Source: Enterococcus mundtii (GTDB lineage Bacteria > Bacillota > Bacilli > Lactobacillales > Enterococcaceae). From it: a stretch of DNA of 64,000 bases. The notes under the pieces were generated by a model. It saw only the letters and a program-made list of their open reading frames with translations, was not told the DNA's origin and did not search any database. The stretch is from contig NZ_PUAP01000041.1 of the NCBI RefSeq assembly GCF_002947535.1, positions 1-64,000 of the forward strand, written 5' to 3'. Numbering within the stretch: position 1 is the first letter of the stretch; each line of letters starts with the position of its first letter. This document shows positions 46,914 through 55,557 of this stretch, one piece after another. Both the position numbers and the translations under genes were made by a program.

Positions 46914-49262
46914 ATGGTGAAAAAATCTAAAATCTCCGTCCGTCATTTAGTCGAGTTCATCTTGCGTCGCGGGAGTATCGATAATCGAAAGAAAAGTAAT
47001 CATACCGCCTTAGAAGGTGCAAAAATCCACCGCAAGCTCCAAAAAGAAGCAGGCGAAGAGTATCAAAAAGAAGTGTTTTTACAAACTAGTGTACAGCTTG
47101 ATTCCTATGAACTGGTCGTTGAAGGACGAGCAGATGGTATCTTCAAAAAAAATGATGTGTACTATATCGACGAAATCAAAACGTCGGAACCACGCTTTGA
47201 AGATTTAGAACCCGAACAAGTCGAATTGTTTTTTCATCAAGCAAGAGTATATGCCTATATTTATAGCCAGGAAAACAACTTAGAGGAGATCAACCTCCAG
47301 CTAACCTATTATCAAACCACAGAAGAAGTGATCACACGAAAAGTTGAACACCAGACAAGAGAACAATTAGAACTGTTTTTTAAAAAACTGACTGAAGATT
47401 ACCAAGAGTGGCTGATTTTTCAGGAAAATTGGCGTACAGTACGTAATGCTTCATTGATGGCGCTAAAGTTTCCATACGAAGAGTATCGTAAAGGACAAAG
47501 AGAACTGGCAGTCGCAGCGTATAAAACGATCCGGACAAAACAAAAACTGTTCGCGGAAGCCCCCACTGGTACTGGCAAAACGATCTCGACATTATTCCCA
47601 GCCTTAAAGGCGATCGGAGAAGATGAAGGAGAACGTATTTTTTACTTAACCGCGAAAACCATTACAAGACAGGTGGCTGAGGATGCGTTAGAAGCGTTGA
47701 AAGATGTCGGGGCTGAAACAAAAAGTGTGACCTTGACAGCGAAAGACAAGATTTGTTTCTTAGATGAAACGACGTGTAACCCTGACCAATGCCCTTATGC
47801 AAATGGCTATTATAATCGAATCAATGAGGGGCTATGGGATTTATTGAACCACGAAAACCAGATCACTCGTGAGGTGATTGAGAAATATGCGAAGAAACAT
47901 ACATTATGTCCATTCGAGCTCTCTTTAGATGTCAGCTTATGGTGTGACGTGATCATCGGAGATTACAACTATCTTTTCGACCCAACGGTTTATTTGAGAC
48001 GATTTTTTGAAGAAGAGAAAAATGAAGGTCATCTTTTCTTGATCGATGAAGCACACAATTTAGTCAACCGTTCAAGAGAGATGTATTCTGCTGAATTATC
48101 TTATGGCAAAGCGCGTAAGCTCTATGGAGAGATCCCGAAGGAATTTAAAAAACTACGTCGTCGATGGAATCGTCTTTTAAAAGCTTTTGATCAGATCCAA
48201 GAAATTGCCCTTGAAGAAGGGTGGAATTACCATCATCAAAAAGCCCCAGCGGATACATTGATCAACGCAGGGTTTCAACTCGGTGAGTTCATTCAAGAAT
48301 GGTTGGCTGAATATCCTGAGCATCCGATGCAAGAGCAAATTTTAGGATTTTATTTTGACTTGAATCATTTTTTAAAAATCAGTGAATTCTATGACGATCA
48401 TTATGAAACGACTGTAGAGAAAAGTTATCATGATTTGATCGTGAAGCAATTTTGTATCGATCCTAGTTTATTTTTAGAACAATCGCTGAATAAAGGGCGG
48501 AGTAGTCTTTTGTTTTCTGCGAGTTTTTCACCACTTTCTTATTATCAAGAAACACTAGGAGGCAAAGAGAGTTTAGCGTATCGCTTACCTAGTCCATTCC
48601 CAATTGAGAATCAACAAGTACTTATAGCAAGTTATCTTGAAACCACTTATCGCAAAAGAGAGCAGAGTATGCCACGTCTAGTAGAAACGATTCAACGTTT
48701 CATTGAAGGGAAGACGGGTAACTATATGATTTTCTTTCCTTCCTATCAGTATTTGGATCAAGTTGCAGAAGCTTTTAAAGAAACTTACCCTTCGACTCGA
48801 ACACTTATCCAAGGAACCAAGTTGAATGAGCAAGAACGAGAAGATTTCTTAGCAGAATTTATAGTCGAACCGCAAGAAACATTAGTAGGCTTTTGTGTAC
48901 TTGGCGGAATCTTTTCAGAAGGAATCGATCTACGTGGCTCACGCTTGATTGGTAGTATGATCGTTGGTGTCGGTTTGCCCCAGATGAATCATGAACAAGA
49001 GTTGATCAAATCTTACTATGATGAAAAAGAACAGCTAGGTTTTGCTTATGCTTACCAGTTACCAGGAATGAATAAAGTATTGCAAGCAGCTGGGCGAGTG
49101 ATCAGAGATATGGAGGATCAAGGCATTGTGCTTTTAGCCGATCAGCGCTTTTCCTCATCGAATTACCGCAAACTGTTCCCGCCACATTGGCATCAAGCAA
49201 AAGAAGTTCGGACAGTTGAAGCGTTATCACAAACTATCCGTCAGTTTTGGCAAGACCACTAA
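46914..49262 (+). CDS. DinG/XPD-like helicase with N-terminal nuclease domain
   Basis: Residues 1-150 resemble a RecB/Cas4-type PD-(D/E)xK nuclease (GRADGIFKKNDVYYIDEIKT). A superfamily 2 helicase follows with Walker A PTGTGKTISTLFPA, DEAH in LIDEAHNLVNRS and the motif VI QAAGRVIRD. Four cysteines (KICFL, TTCNPDQCP, HTLCPFEL) fit an Fe-S cluster. The 782-aa length fits this fused family. ATG 46914 lies behind GAAGGAGGCGACC. Likely a DNA-repair helicase. Confidence 0.88.
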   Translation: MVKKSKISVRHLVEFILRRGSIDNRKKSNHTALEGAKIHRKLQKEAGEEYQKEVFLQTSVQLDSYELVVEGRADGIFKKNDVYYIDEIKTSEPRFEDLEPEQVELFFHQARVYAYIYSQENNLEEINLQLTYYQTTEEVITRKVEHQTREQLELFFKKLTEDYQEWLIFQENWRTVRNASLMALKFPYEEYRKGQRELAVAAYKTIRTKQKLFAEAPTGTGKTISTLFPALKAIGEDEGERIFYLTAKTITRQVAEDALEALKDVGAETKSVTLTAKDKICFLDETTCNPDQCPYANGYYNRINEGLWDLLNHENQITREVIEKYAKKHTLCPFELSLDVSLWCDVIIGDYNYLFDPTVYLRRFFEEEKNEGHLFLIDEAHNLVNRSREMYSAELSYGKARKLYGEIPKEFKKLRRRWNRLLKAFDQIQEIALEEGWNYHHQKAPADTLINAGFQLGEFIQEWLAEYPEHPMQEQILGFYFDLNHFLKISEFYDDHYETTVEKSYHDLIVKQFCIDPSLFLEQSLNKGRSSLLFSASFSPLSYYQETLGGKESLAYRLPSPFPIENQQVLIASYLETTYRKREQSMPRLVETIQRFIEGKTGNYMIFFPSYQYLDQVAEAFKETYPSTRTLIQGTKLNEQEREDFLAEFIVEPQETLVGFCVLGGIFSEGIDLRGSRLIGSMIVGVGLPQMNHEQELIKSYYDEKEQLGFAYAYQLPGMNKVLQAAGRVIRDMEDQGIVLLADQRFSSSNYRKLFPPHWHQAKEVRTVEALSQTIRQFWQDH

Positions 49263-49298
49263 AAAAGGACGAAGCATAATGCTTGTCCTTTTTTATGA
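49261..49298 (+). terminator. Bidirectional terminator between helicase and yajQ
   Basis: AAAAAAGGACGAAGCAT pairs with ATGCTTGTCCTTTTTT with one mismatch. Confidence 0.88.
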
Positions 49299-49323
49299 CA
49301 GAAAGTCAAAAGTTATTCATTAC

Positions 49324-49818
49324 TTAACGATAATTCGTAAATTGCAATTCGATCGGCAAGTCTAGTTTTCTTAAAAGTGCGATCACTGCTTGGAGGTCAT
49401 CACGATTTTTACCAGTTACTCGGATCTGGTCTTCTTGGATCTGTGTTTTCACTTTTAGTTTTTCATTTTTGATCGCTGTCGTGATCTTCTTACCATTATC
49501 TCGGTCGATCCCATTGACTAGATCAGCAGATTGGCGCGCTTTACCACCTAAAGCGTGTTCCGTCTCAGAAAAGTGGATATTTTTGATTGGCACATTGCGT
49601 TTATTCAATTTTCCAAACAAAACATCTTTGATTTGTTCGATTTTAAATTCATCGTCACTTAGAACAACTAGTTTATTTGTATTCTCTAACTTGATCTCAA
49701 CCGTTGAATCTTTGAAATCGAAACGGTTAGTTAATTCTTTTGTGGTTTGTTGGATTGCATTTTTTACTTCTTCAACAGATACTTCTGAAATGATATCAAA
49801 ACTTGCATCTTTTGCCAT
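49324..49818 (-). CDS. YajQ family nucleotide-binding protein
   Basis: The 164-aa protein begins [20 protein letters not shown] and carries two RNA-recognition-like halves with [18 protein letters not shown] and [22 protein letters not shown]. Members of this family bind cyclic di-GMP or RNA; in a Gram-positive coccus the ligand is not established. ATG 49818 lies behind GAGGAGGACATT on the minus strand; the longer frame has no site. Confidence 0.93.
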   Translation of the reverse strand: MAKDASFDIISEVSVEEVKNAIQQTTKELTNRFDFKDSTVEIKLENTNKLVVLSDDEFKIEQIKDVLFGKLNKRNVPIKNIHFSETEHALGGKARQSADLVNGIDRDNGKKITTAIKNEKLKVKTQIQEDQIRVTGKNRDDLQAVIALLRKLDLPIELQFTNYR

Positions 49819-49980
49819 AATGTCCTCCTCGTTCATTCGGTTTTCTTTTATTGTAGCATAGGCTTATTTTTTTTGTGACATCTTTACTAAAATTCTTCTC
49901 ATTTAAGTAGTCGCTATTTTATTTTCTGGAAGAAACTGTTATTCTTACATTTGGAATAAACTTGAAAAGGAGAGGTGCTT

Positions 49981-50922
49981 GTGAGCAGATTCATGACTGT
50001 CTATCAAAGAAACGAAAATCTTAAGAAAATAGTGGTTATCTTGATGACCGGTTTGTCTGCAGCGGTGGCATTGAATTATTTTTTGATTCCAGCCAACGTC
50101 TTTTCTGCAGGAATGAACGGGATCGCCCAAATCATTGCTTCACTATTATCTGAATGGGTCCATATAGATGTCGATACTGGAACGTTTATTTTTCTATTGA
50201 ATATTCCTGTATTTATACTAGGCTTTTTAAAAGTCGGAAAACGCGCAACTGTACTTAGTTTCATCAACGTTGTTTGTGTGTCAGTCATGACGACAGTTTT
50301 ACCGACAGGACAGGTAACAGATAATATACTGATGAATGCATTAGTCGGTGGTGTTTTACTTGGCGTCGGCGTCGGTATTTCTCTAAAAATGGGTTTTACG
50401 ACTGGTGGAATGGACATCATTTCATTGGTTCTTTCTCAAACGACAGGGAAAACCGTAGGAAACTATATGCTGATTTTAAATGGCATTATCGTCGTAGCAG
50501 CTGGCTTCCTCTTTAATTGGGAAAGTGCTTTGTATACGATCATCTCGATCTATGCAATGACCCAAGTCATCGATGCGATCCATACGAGTCACCAAAAAGT
50601 GACCGCCATGATCGTCACAGTGAGACCAGAAGAAGTGACTGCTGAAATTGCACAACGCATGGTTCGTGGGATGACTCTCTTACCTTCAGTTGGCGGATAT
50701 TCAAAGCGTGAAGGAAAAATGATCATGATGGTCATCACACGTTACGAAATGTATGATCTTGATCAAATCGTCCATGAGATCGACGAAGATGCGTTCATCA
50801 ATATTTTACCAACGCATTCCGTTTTTGGTCGCTTTGCCAATGAGAACGAACAAAAAATGTATCGTTCAACAGGGGTTCTTCCTGAAATCAAACATGCATC
50901 TAAAAAGGCAAAAAGCAAATAA
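49981..50922 (+). CDS. YitT family membrane protein (DUF2179)
   Basis: Five to six N-terminal membrane segments (residues about 15-195, with GLSAAVALNYFLIPANVFSAG) are followed by a soluble DUF2179 domain (VTAMIVTVRPEEVTAEIAQ...). GTG 49981, eight bases after AAGGAG, gives 313 aa. GTG 49975 and ATG 49993 are alternatives. The function is not established. Confidence 0.9.
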   Translation: MSRFMTVYQRNENLKKIVVILMTGLSAAVALNYFLIPANVFSAGMNGIAQIIASLLSEWVHIDVDTGTFIFLLNIPVFILGFLKVGKRATVLSFINVVCVSVMTTVLPTGQVTDNILMNALVGGVLLGVGVGISLKMGFTTGGMDIISLVLSQTTGKTVGNYMLILNGIIVVAAGFLFNWESALYTIISIYAMTQVIDAIHTSHQKVTAMIVTVRPEEVTAEIAQRMVRGMTLLPSVGGYSKREGKMIMMVITRYEMYDLDQIVHEIDEDAFINILPTHSVFGRFANENEQKMYRSTGVLPEIKHASKKAKSK

Positions 50923-50964
50923 AAAAGTGATAGATAAACAAATCTACAACCTTGTTTGTCGCTT

Positions 50965-51093
50965 TTGAATCGAATAACTGGTGGAAATAGAAGTAACTTC
51001 TTCGGAACTAAGATGATCTATAAAAAAATTTGAAAAACAATTTGCGTAGCTGTTATCATAGTTCTTGAGGTGAAACACTACTGTCCAGACCTT
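50965..51093 (-). repeat. Dispersed hairpin repeat, copy D (decayed, inverted)
   Basis: The order of landmarks matches copy C: ACTGGTGGAAATAGAAGTAAC, then TTCTTCGGAA, a degraded hairpin (AGATGATCTATAAAA against GCTGTTATCAT), GTTCTTGAGG and the CAGACCT end. The GGCGCC core is lost. It lies after the yitT-like gene. Confidence 0.6.
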
Positions 51094-51108
51094 GCTAGCC
51101 AAATGAAT

Positions 51109-51138
51109 ATTTACAACCCCCTTAAAAAAAGGTATGAT
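51109..51138 (+). promoter_or_regulatory. Promoter of the SufT-like gene
   Basis: TTTACA (51109-51114), 18-bp spacer, TATGAT (51133-51138). Confidence 0.5.
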
Positions 51139-51170
51139 AAACAAAAATTGTGAGAAGGAGAATCCGAAGA

Positions 51171-51509
51171 ATGAGTGAACAAAAATGGTCTGCTGAAGAA
51201 GTAGATGAAATCAAAGAGCGAATTCTCACCGCGTTAGAAATGGTGATTGACCCAGAACTAGGAATCGATATCGTGAACCTAGGTTTGATCTATGAAATCG
51301 AATTTGACCCTGAAAATGGAGAAACCGTCGTTAAAATGACTTTGACAACGATGGGCTGTCCGTTAGCTGATATCTTGACTGAATCGATCCATGATGCACT
51401 AAAAGAAGTACCAGAAGTGTCAAAAGCAGAAGTCAAATTAGTGTGGTATCCCGCATGGACGACCGACAAAATGAGTCGTTATGCACGGATTGCGCTTGGG
51501 ATTCGTTAG
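51171..51509 (+). CDS. MIP18/DUF59 family Fe-S assembly protein (SufT-like)
   Basis: A 112-aa single-domain protein with the family core VIDPELGIDIVNLGLIYEI and the conserved Cys in TTMGCPLADIL. Relatives help mature Fe-S proteins. ATG 51171 has AGAAGGAGAATCCGAAGA upstream. It is monocistronic with its own terminator. Confidence 0.92.
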   Translation: MSEQKWSAEEVDEIKERILTALEMVIDPELGIDIVNLGLIYEIEFDPENGETVVKMTLTTMGCPLADILTESIHDALKEVPEVSKAEVKLVWYPAWTTDKMSRYARIALGIR

Positions 51510-51539
51510 AAACAACTAATGATAAAATAAACGCTGAAC

Positions 51540-51585
51540 TCTTTTATTAACTTTTAGGAAAAGTTAATAAAGGGGTTTTTTTGTT
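51540..51585 (+). terminator. Terminator of the SufT-like gene
   Basis: CTCTTTTATTAACTTTT pairs with AAAAGTTAATAAAGGGG around TAGG, followed by TTTTTTT. Confidence 0.9.
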
Positions 51586-51783
51586 GGCAAAAATTTTATT
51601 CCAAGTAGATTGTGTAAATACAACGATAAATTTAATCATTTTACATGAGTGAATTTTATGAAGAAGAGTTTGGAAATTGCAAAAATATTGAATCAATAGA
51701 ATAATCAGTAATCATAAATTTTGAGTATTGCTAGGTATAACGTGTGTACTTTGTGCGTAACGCATTTAAATCACTGAGATGAA
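51586..51783. other. AT-rich boundary before the accessory region
   Basis: No gene is supported. A 13-codon frame at about 51659 has no ribosome site. A short palindrome TGCGTAACGCA lies at about 51753-51763, upstream of the next promoter. Confidence 0.4.
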
Positions 51784-51800
51784 ATGATATAATATATCAT
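51784..51800 (+). promoter_or_regulatory. Palindromic operator over the -10 of the GNAT operon
   Basis: ATGATATAATATATCAT is a perfect 8-bp inverted repeat with a 1-base centre, and it contains TATAAT (51788-51793). A regulator bound here would block transcription, as toxin-antitoxin antitoxins do. Confidence 0.6.
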
Positions 51801-51830
51801 GTAGTTAATAATAATAAGGAGTCGGTATTT

Positions 51831-51995
51831 ATGGCAAACATAAGTTTAGAACGTCCAATTATTTTATCTAATGAAGATGTCAAAATTATTGAAAATACGC
51901 ATCCTACAAAAAAATTCTATGACTTATTAGAAAAGAAATCTAGTGATCGTATTAGTAACAAGGATCAAGTACCTAATTGGATGAGAAAAAAATAA
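51831..51995 (+). CDS. Small protein, possible antitoxin, 54 aa
   Basis: ATG 51831 follows AAGGAGTCGGTATTT. The sequence begins MANISLERPIILSNEDVKII and ends DQVPNWMRKK. It is compact and charged with no membrane segment. I recognise no DNA-binding fold with certainty. First gene of a three-gene unit with an operator-like palindrome; 1 bp separates it from the next frame. Confidence 0.6.
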   Translation: MANISLERPIILSNEDVKIIENTHPTKKFYDLLEKKSSDRISNKDQVPNWMRKK

Positions 51996-51996
51996 T

Positions 51997-52161
51997 ATGG
52001 ACTATACTGTGATTTCATTAAGTAAACAGATCAAAATGCTGGTTGAAGTAATTAAAGAAGAGGAAATTGAGATTGGAAATAAAGCTCTTAGAAAGAAGGT
52101 AAGAGAACGCTTTTCGAACTTTGTAGAATCTTCTTTTTTTGTGGAAACAATTCAGAAATGA
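51997..52161 (+). CDS. Small helical protein, 54 aa
   Basis: The frame (MDYTVISLSKQIKMLVEVIK) has amphipathic helices and ends FFVETIQK. Its ribosome site would lie within the preceding gene and is weak (ATGAGAAAAAA), so it is probably coupled. Its TGA overlaps the ATG of the GNAT gene (ATGA at 52158-52161), a strong sign that it is translated together with it. Confidence 0.55.
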   Translation: MDYTVISLSKQIKMLVEVIKEEEIEIGNKALRKKVRERFSNFVESSFFVETIQK

Positions 52162-52634
52162 CTGAATTTTTAAAACATGATGCCATACAAAAAGAGCTTT
52201 ATCATGCGACAAGGACGTACTTGATTTTTAAAGACGAAACACAAGAACATCTCTTAGGTTTTTTTACGTTAGCAATCAAAGATTTAGATATTAGCAAGCT
52301 TGAAATAAAAGAGAAAAAGAAATTAGTATTTAACGGGAAATCGCCGAGTAAGGTAGGTGTTGCACCCTCTTATCTAATTGCTCATGTCGCAAAGAATGAT
52401 TATTTTTCTAAAGAATTTTCAGGAGTAAAAATCATTGAAGAAGCTTTACTTATTGTTGACGATGCTAGAAGATCAATTGGTGGAAAATTAATAATACTTG
52501 ATAGTATTTGTATTCCTAAGATAATGGATTTATATAAACAATTTGGATTTCGTGAAATTGGAGAAACATTTATATCACAAATTGGACAAGAGTTGCAGTT
52601 GATGGTGCTTTCAATGCCTAACTCATTTGATTGA
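52158..52634 (+). CDS. GNAT-fold acetyltransferase, possible toxin
   Basis: A 158-aa protein. It has an N-terminal FFTLAIKDLDISKL strand pattern, IAHVAKNDYF, the putative acetyl-CoA loop around VDDARRSIGGKLIILDS, and the C-terminal IMDLYKQFGFREIG typical of GNAT toxins. The loop does not follow Q/RxxGxG/A exactly. The context of two small upstream genes and a palindromic operator suggests a toxin-antitoxin or tRNA-acetylating system. An ordinary acetyltransferase is possible. Confidence 0.65.
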   Translation: MTEFLKHDAIQKELYHATRTYLIFKDETQEHLLGFFTLAIKDLDISKLEIKEKKKLVFNGKSPSKVGVAPSYLIAHVAKNDYFSKEFSGVKIIEEALLIVDDARRSIGGKLIILDSICIPKIMDLYKQFGFREIGETFISQIGQELQLMVLSMPNSFD

Positions 52635-52765
52635 TAAATAAATACGTAGAAATTAATTAAGAGTACATCATTTTTTATGATAGCTTCTCTCTTCTAGACG
52701 AATTTTTTTGAGTACATATAGCTTGTTTGTTTATCGATATAAAAATAAATAAGAAATAGGATCTT

Positions 52766-52815
52766 AGACTCTCTTAGCGATCAATTAAAAAATTGATAAG
52801 AGAGTCTTTTATTCA
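52766..52815 (+). terminator. Terminator of the GNAT operon
   Basis: AGACTCTCTTA pairs with TAAGAGAGTCT, with inner ATCAATT/AATTGAT, then TTTTATT. The 52635-52765 stretch before it has no gene. Confidence 0.85.
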
Positions 52816-52892
52816 ATGAATAGACTTGATGCAATGTTTAATTAAATATTTTGATTATAAGTAAAAGTAACTCAATCATTTAAAATCACTTA

Positions 52893-53396
52893 TTACGTAT
52901 TCCCATCTAAGTACTTTTCTAAATACTCGATCTTTGCTAGATCCTTATGATTATTTTTATCTGCACGGTAACTATCTTTAGCGGAACGTTGATAGATTTT
53001 TAAATATTGTTCCGCTGTAGGTAAGTAAAAGGAACAGTCGTCGATCCTGATTAGAGAGAGTTCATTAAGTGGAATACCTGCAAAGGCGAGAAGACTGTCC
53101 ATGCTGCCAAATTGGATGGTATAAGAATCTTTAGCAAATTCATGTTCGTGTAAATCAACTAGTTGGTAATTCAACGTTTCCATGATTTTTACGATGCTTT
53201 GCCAATTGTGCAAGCGATCTTCATCGGGTGCTTCCCAACCACGGGGATCGCCAGGAACATGGATGTCAATGTCTCTTGGTTGCCAGTCGATATCTGTTAA
53301 GTAAGACAAGCCTAATGAACCTAGTAGTAGCGGAGTGATCTGTTGCTTGTTTAATTTTTGCGTGATCAGTAAAAATTCTTTGAAATAAAGTTCCAT
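52893..53396 (-). CDS. Nucleotidyltransferase-fold protein
   Basis: The G-S motif and paired acids of the nucleotidyltransferase fold are visible: LLLGSLGLSYLTDI then PRDIDIHV. The protein has 167 aa from ATG 53396, which lies behind AAAAGGAGAAAATCC on the minus strand. Such proteins often modify small molecules or tRNA; the substrate is unknown. It lies next to the GNAT operon but on the other strand. Confidence 0.72.
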   Translation of the reverse strand: MELYFKEFLLITQKLNKQQITPLLLGSLGLSYLTDIDWQPRDIDIHVPGDPRGWEAPDEDRLHNWQSIVKIMETLNYQLVDLHEHEFAKDSYTIQFGSMDSLLAFAGIPLNELSLIRIDDCSFYLPTAEQYLKIYQRSAKDSYRADKNNHKDLAKIEYLEKYLDGNT

Positions 53397-53465
53397 GGAT
53401 TTTCTCCTTTTCTTTGTTTGCATTTATTGTAACAAAGTGGAGGTCTAATCTTCCATTAAATCCTG

Positions 53466-53510
53466 AAACCAAAACTAGATTCTCTCAAAAAGTGAGTCTA
53501 GTTTTTTTAT
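53466..53510 (+). terminator. Hairpin with T-run between divergent genes
   Basis: AAAACTAGATTCTC and GTGAGTCTAGTTTT form a stem followed by TTTTT. No plus-strand gene ends just before it, so it may end a short or read-through transcript. Confidence 0.6.
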
Positions 53511-53646
53511 TTCTTGTATTTAAGAAATGAAGCTGGTGAGCAACTATAGATTTGACTGTAGGAGTTGTAAAAATTGAGTGTGAATGGCTTAGTCTTCCTA
53601 TTTTTGGTACACTTGATTTACTATCAATCAGAAAGTTGGTGACAGA

Positions 53647-54135
53647 TTGAACCTAGAAGCACAAGGATATTGGGAAAGCTTTTGCTCAAAAAAAAATGTG
53701 CCACAAGCGTCATTATATGAAATTTTTGCTTTTGGAAATACGAAAGAACACGCAGATGAATTAGCAGATTTGGTGTTAGAAGGAAAGAAAACTGGGACAA
53801 GTTCGGGATATGCGCTTTACCAAATGGATCACGAACCTTTACCTAAAGTTGGCGACTACTCCGTGGTTGTGAATGGCTCTGATGTACCGATTGGTATTAT
53901 CCAGACTGTCGAAGTGTTGATCCTCCCTTGGAAAGAAATCACCGAAGAACAGGCAGCTGCGGAAGGTGAAGGCGACTTATCTCTTGCGTATTGGCAAAAG
54001 GGACATTACAACTATTTCAAACCTTATTATGAAGAACATGGACTATTGCTCAATGAAGAAACGAAAATCGTCTTTGAACGTTTCCAACTTGTTGATCGAT
54101 ATTTGCCGAAAAGTGAGGAAACCAATGCATATTGA
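53647..54135 (+). CDS. ASCH domain protein
   Basis: A 162-aa protein with the ASCH fold landmarks: FAFGNTKEHADELADLVLEGKKTGTS and VGDYSVVVNGSDVPIGIIQT. The family binds RNA or nucleosides. The start is TTG 53647, behind GGTGACAGA. It overlaps the next gene by 11 bp, so the two are probably coupled. Confidence 0.85.
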   Translation: MNLEAQGYWESFCSKKNVPQASLYEIFAFGNTKEHADELADLVLEGKKTGTSSGYALYQMDHEPLPKVGDYSVVVNGSDVPIGIIQTVEVLILPWKEITEEQAAAEGEGDLSLAYWQKGHYNYFKPYYEEHGLLLNEETKIVFERFQLVDRYLPKSEETNAY

Positions 54136-54583
54136 TTTAGTAGAAGAAGCAATAGAAAAGAAAAAAATCGTCCAAGAAATCTTGAATGATTTGCCAGAGT
54201 GGTTTGGCTTGCCAGATTCGACACAAGAATATGTTGAGGAATGCCAAAAGTATCCATTGTGGGTCTTACAAGAAGCTAGCGAGCCAATAGGGTTCATCAG
54301 TTTAAAAGAAACAAGTAAAGCCACCGGTGAGATCTATTGTATGGGAATCAAAAAAGCCTATCATCATCGAGGGTTAGGTAAGCGATTACTAGGAGAGCTA
54401 GAATCGTATGCAAGAGAACATTACCTATTTTTACAAGTGAAAACAGTCGCCGAAGGGCATTACGCGATCTATGATCAGACGATTGGATTCTATCGAAGGA
54501 TGGGTTTTGTTGAGCTAGAAGTATTCCCAACGTTATGGGATGAGTGGAATCCGTGTTTGGTAATGCTAAAAAGTCTTAACTAA
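54125..54583 (+). CDS. GNAT family N-acetyltransferase
   Basis: ATG 54125 follows GAGGAAACCA, giving 152 aa. The acetyl-CoA loop is YHHRGLGKRLLGELE (R-G-L-G-K) at about 80-94. VAEGHYAIYDQTIGFYRRMGF completes the fold. The frame extends upstream without a ribosome site. Substrate unknown. Confidence 0.88.
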   Translation: MHIDLVEEAIEKKKIVQEILNDLPEWFGLPDSTQEYVEECQKYPLWVLQEASEPIGFISLKETSKATGEIYCMGIKKAYHHRGLGKRLLGELESYAREHYLFLQVKTVAEGHYAIYDQTIGFYRRMGFVELEVFPTLWDEWNPCLVMLKSLN

Positions 54584-54596
54584 AAAGGAGACGAAG

Positions 54597-54995
54597 ATGA
54601 AAGTTTCGCACATGACGTTTGTCGTTCGTGATCTTAAACGTTCGACAGAAGTCTTTACGGAGATTTTTGATGCAAAAGAAGTGTATTCAAGCAAGGAGAA
54701 ACAATACTCCTTATTTCCAGAAACATTCTTATTGATCGGTGATCTGTGGGTGGCATTGATGGAAGATAAGCAGACAAAGCTTCCCAAAACTTACAATCAT
54801 GTTGCTTTTGAAATCACTCCGGAACAAATTCCATTATATAAAGAAAAACTTCGTCTTCTTGACCTCAAAATTGAAGAAGGACGTTCTCGTGTATCAGGAG
54901 AAGGGACATCCATCTATTTTTACGATGATGATGACCATTTATTTGAACTCCATGCGGGGAATCTAAATGAGCGTTTGAAGAGGTATGAAGAATAA
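54597..54995 (+). CDS. fosX: Fosfomycin resistance hydrolase, FosX type
   Basis: The 132-aa vicinal-oxygen-chelate protein contains the FosX signature: MTFVVRDLKRSTEVFTEIF, LWVALME, KTYNHVAFEI, and the C-terminal GEGTSIYFYDDDDHLFELHAG. The metal ligands His (residue 5 region and NHVAF) and Glu (FELHAG) are all present. FosX opens fosfomycin's epoxide with water. The ribosome site is AAAAAGGAGACGAAG. It lies between two GNAT genes. Confidence 0.88.
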   Translation: MKVSHMTFVVRDLKRSTEVFTEIFDAKEVYSSKEKQYSLFPETFLLIGDLWVALMEDKQTKLPKTYNHVAFEITPEQIPLYKEKLRLLDLKIEEGRSRVSGEGTSIYFYDDDDHLFELHAGNLNERLKRYEE

Positions 54996-55019
54996 CTATA
55001 AATTTTCAGGAGTAATGGA

Positions 55020-55469
55020 ATGATTAAAAAATTGAAGGAACTAGACCAAGAGACAATGGACCGACTACTAGCTATTTGGTTAACGACCAATATCAGGACA
55101 CATGATTTTATTGATGCGACATATTGGTATGAGAAAAAAGCGTTGTTGAAAAAAGAATTGCCAAAAGCAGAAATTTATTATTGTGAAATGAATAGTCAGA
55201 TTGTTGGTTTTATGGGAATCGTGGACGAATCTTATTTAGCTGGTATTTTTGTGGAAGCAATGTTTCAAAATAAAAAAATCGGGCAAAATTTGATTGACAC
55301 AGTCAAAAAAGAAAAAGAACGGATGACCTTACATGTTTATCGTAAGAATAAACGGGCGATCCGCTTCTACTATAAAAATGGCTTTAGAAAAGTGGATGAA
55401 CAAATAGATGAAGCGACGAATGAAAAAGAGTATCTCATGGTCTGGGAAAGAAACAGACAGATTCAATGA
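55020..55469 (+). CDS. GNAT family N-acetyltransferase
   Basis: A 149-aa protein with an acetyl-CoA loop FQNKKIGQNLIDTVK and the closing NKRAIRFYYKNGFRKV. It begins 24 bp after the FosX gene in the same direction, with CAGGAGTAATGGA upstream. Resembles the YjaB-type group; substrate unknown. Confidence 0.87.
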   Translation: MIKKLKELDQETMDRLLAIWLTTNIRTHDFIDATYWYEKKALLKKELPKAEIYYCEMNSQIVGFMGIVDESYLAGIFVEAMFQNKKIGQNLIDTVKKEKERMTLHVYRKNKRAIRFYYKNGFRKVDEQIDEATNEKEYLMVWERNRQIQ

Positions 55470-55505
55470 GTACAAATCATGGGCAGTCTACTAACACCTA
55501 GCTGT

Positions 55506-55548
55506 AAAAAAACAAGATCAATCCTTGAAGGGTGATCTTGTTTTTTCT
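55506..55548 (+). terminator. Terminator of the ASCH-FosX-GNAT cluster
   Basis: AACAAGATCA and TGATCTTGTT form the stem with a 12-base loop, then TTTTC. Confidence 0.85.
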
Positions 55549-55557
55549 ATTGAATTA

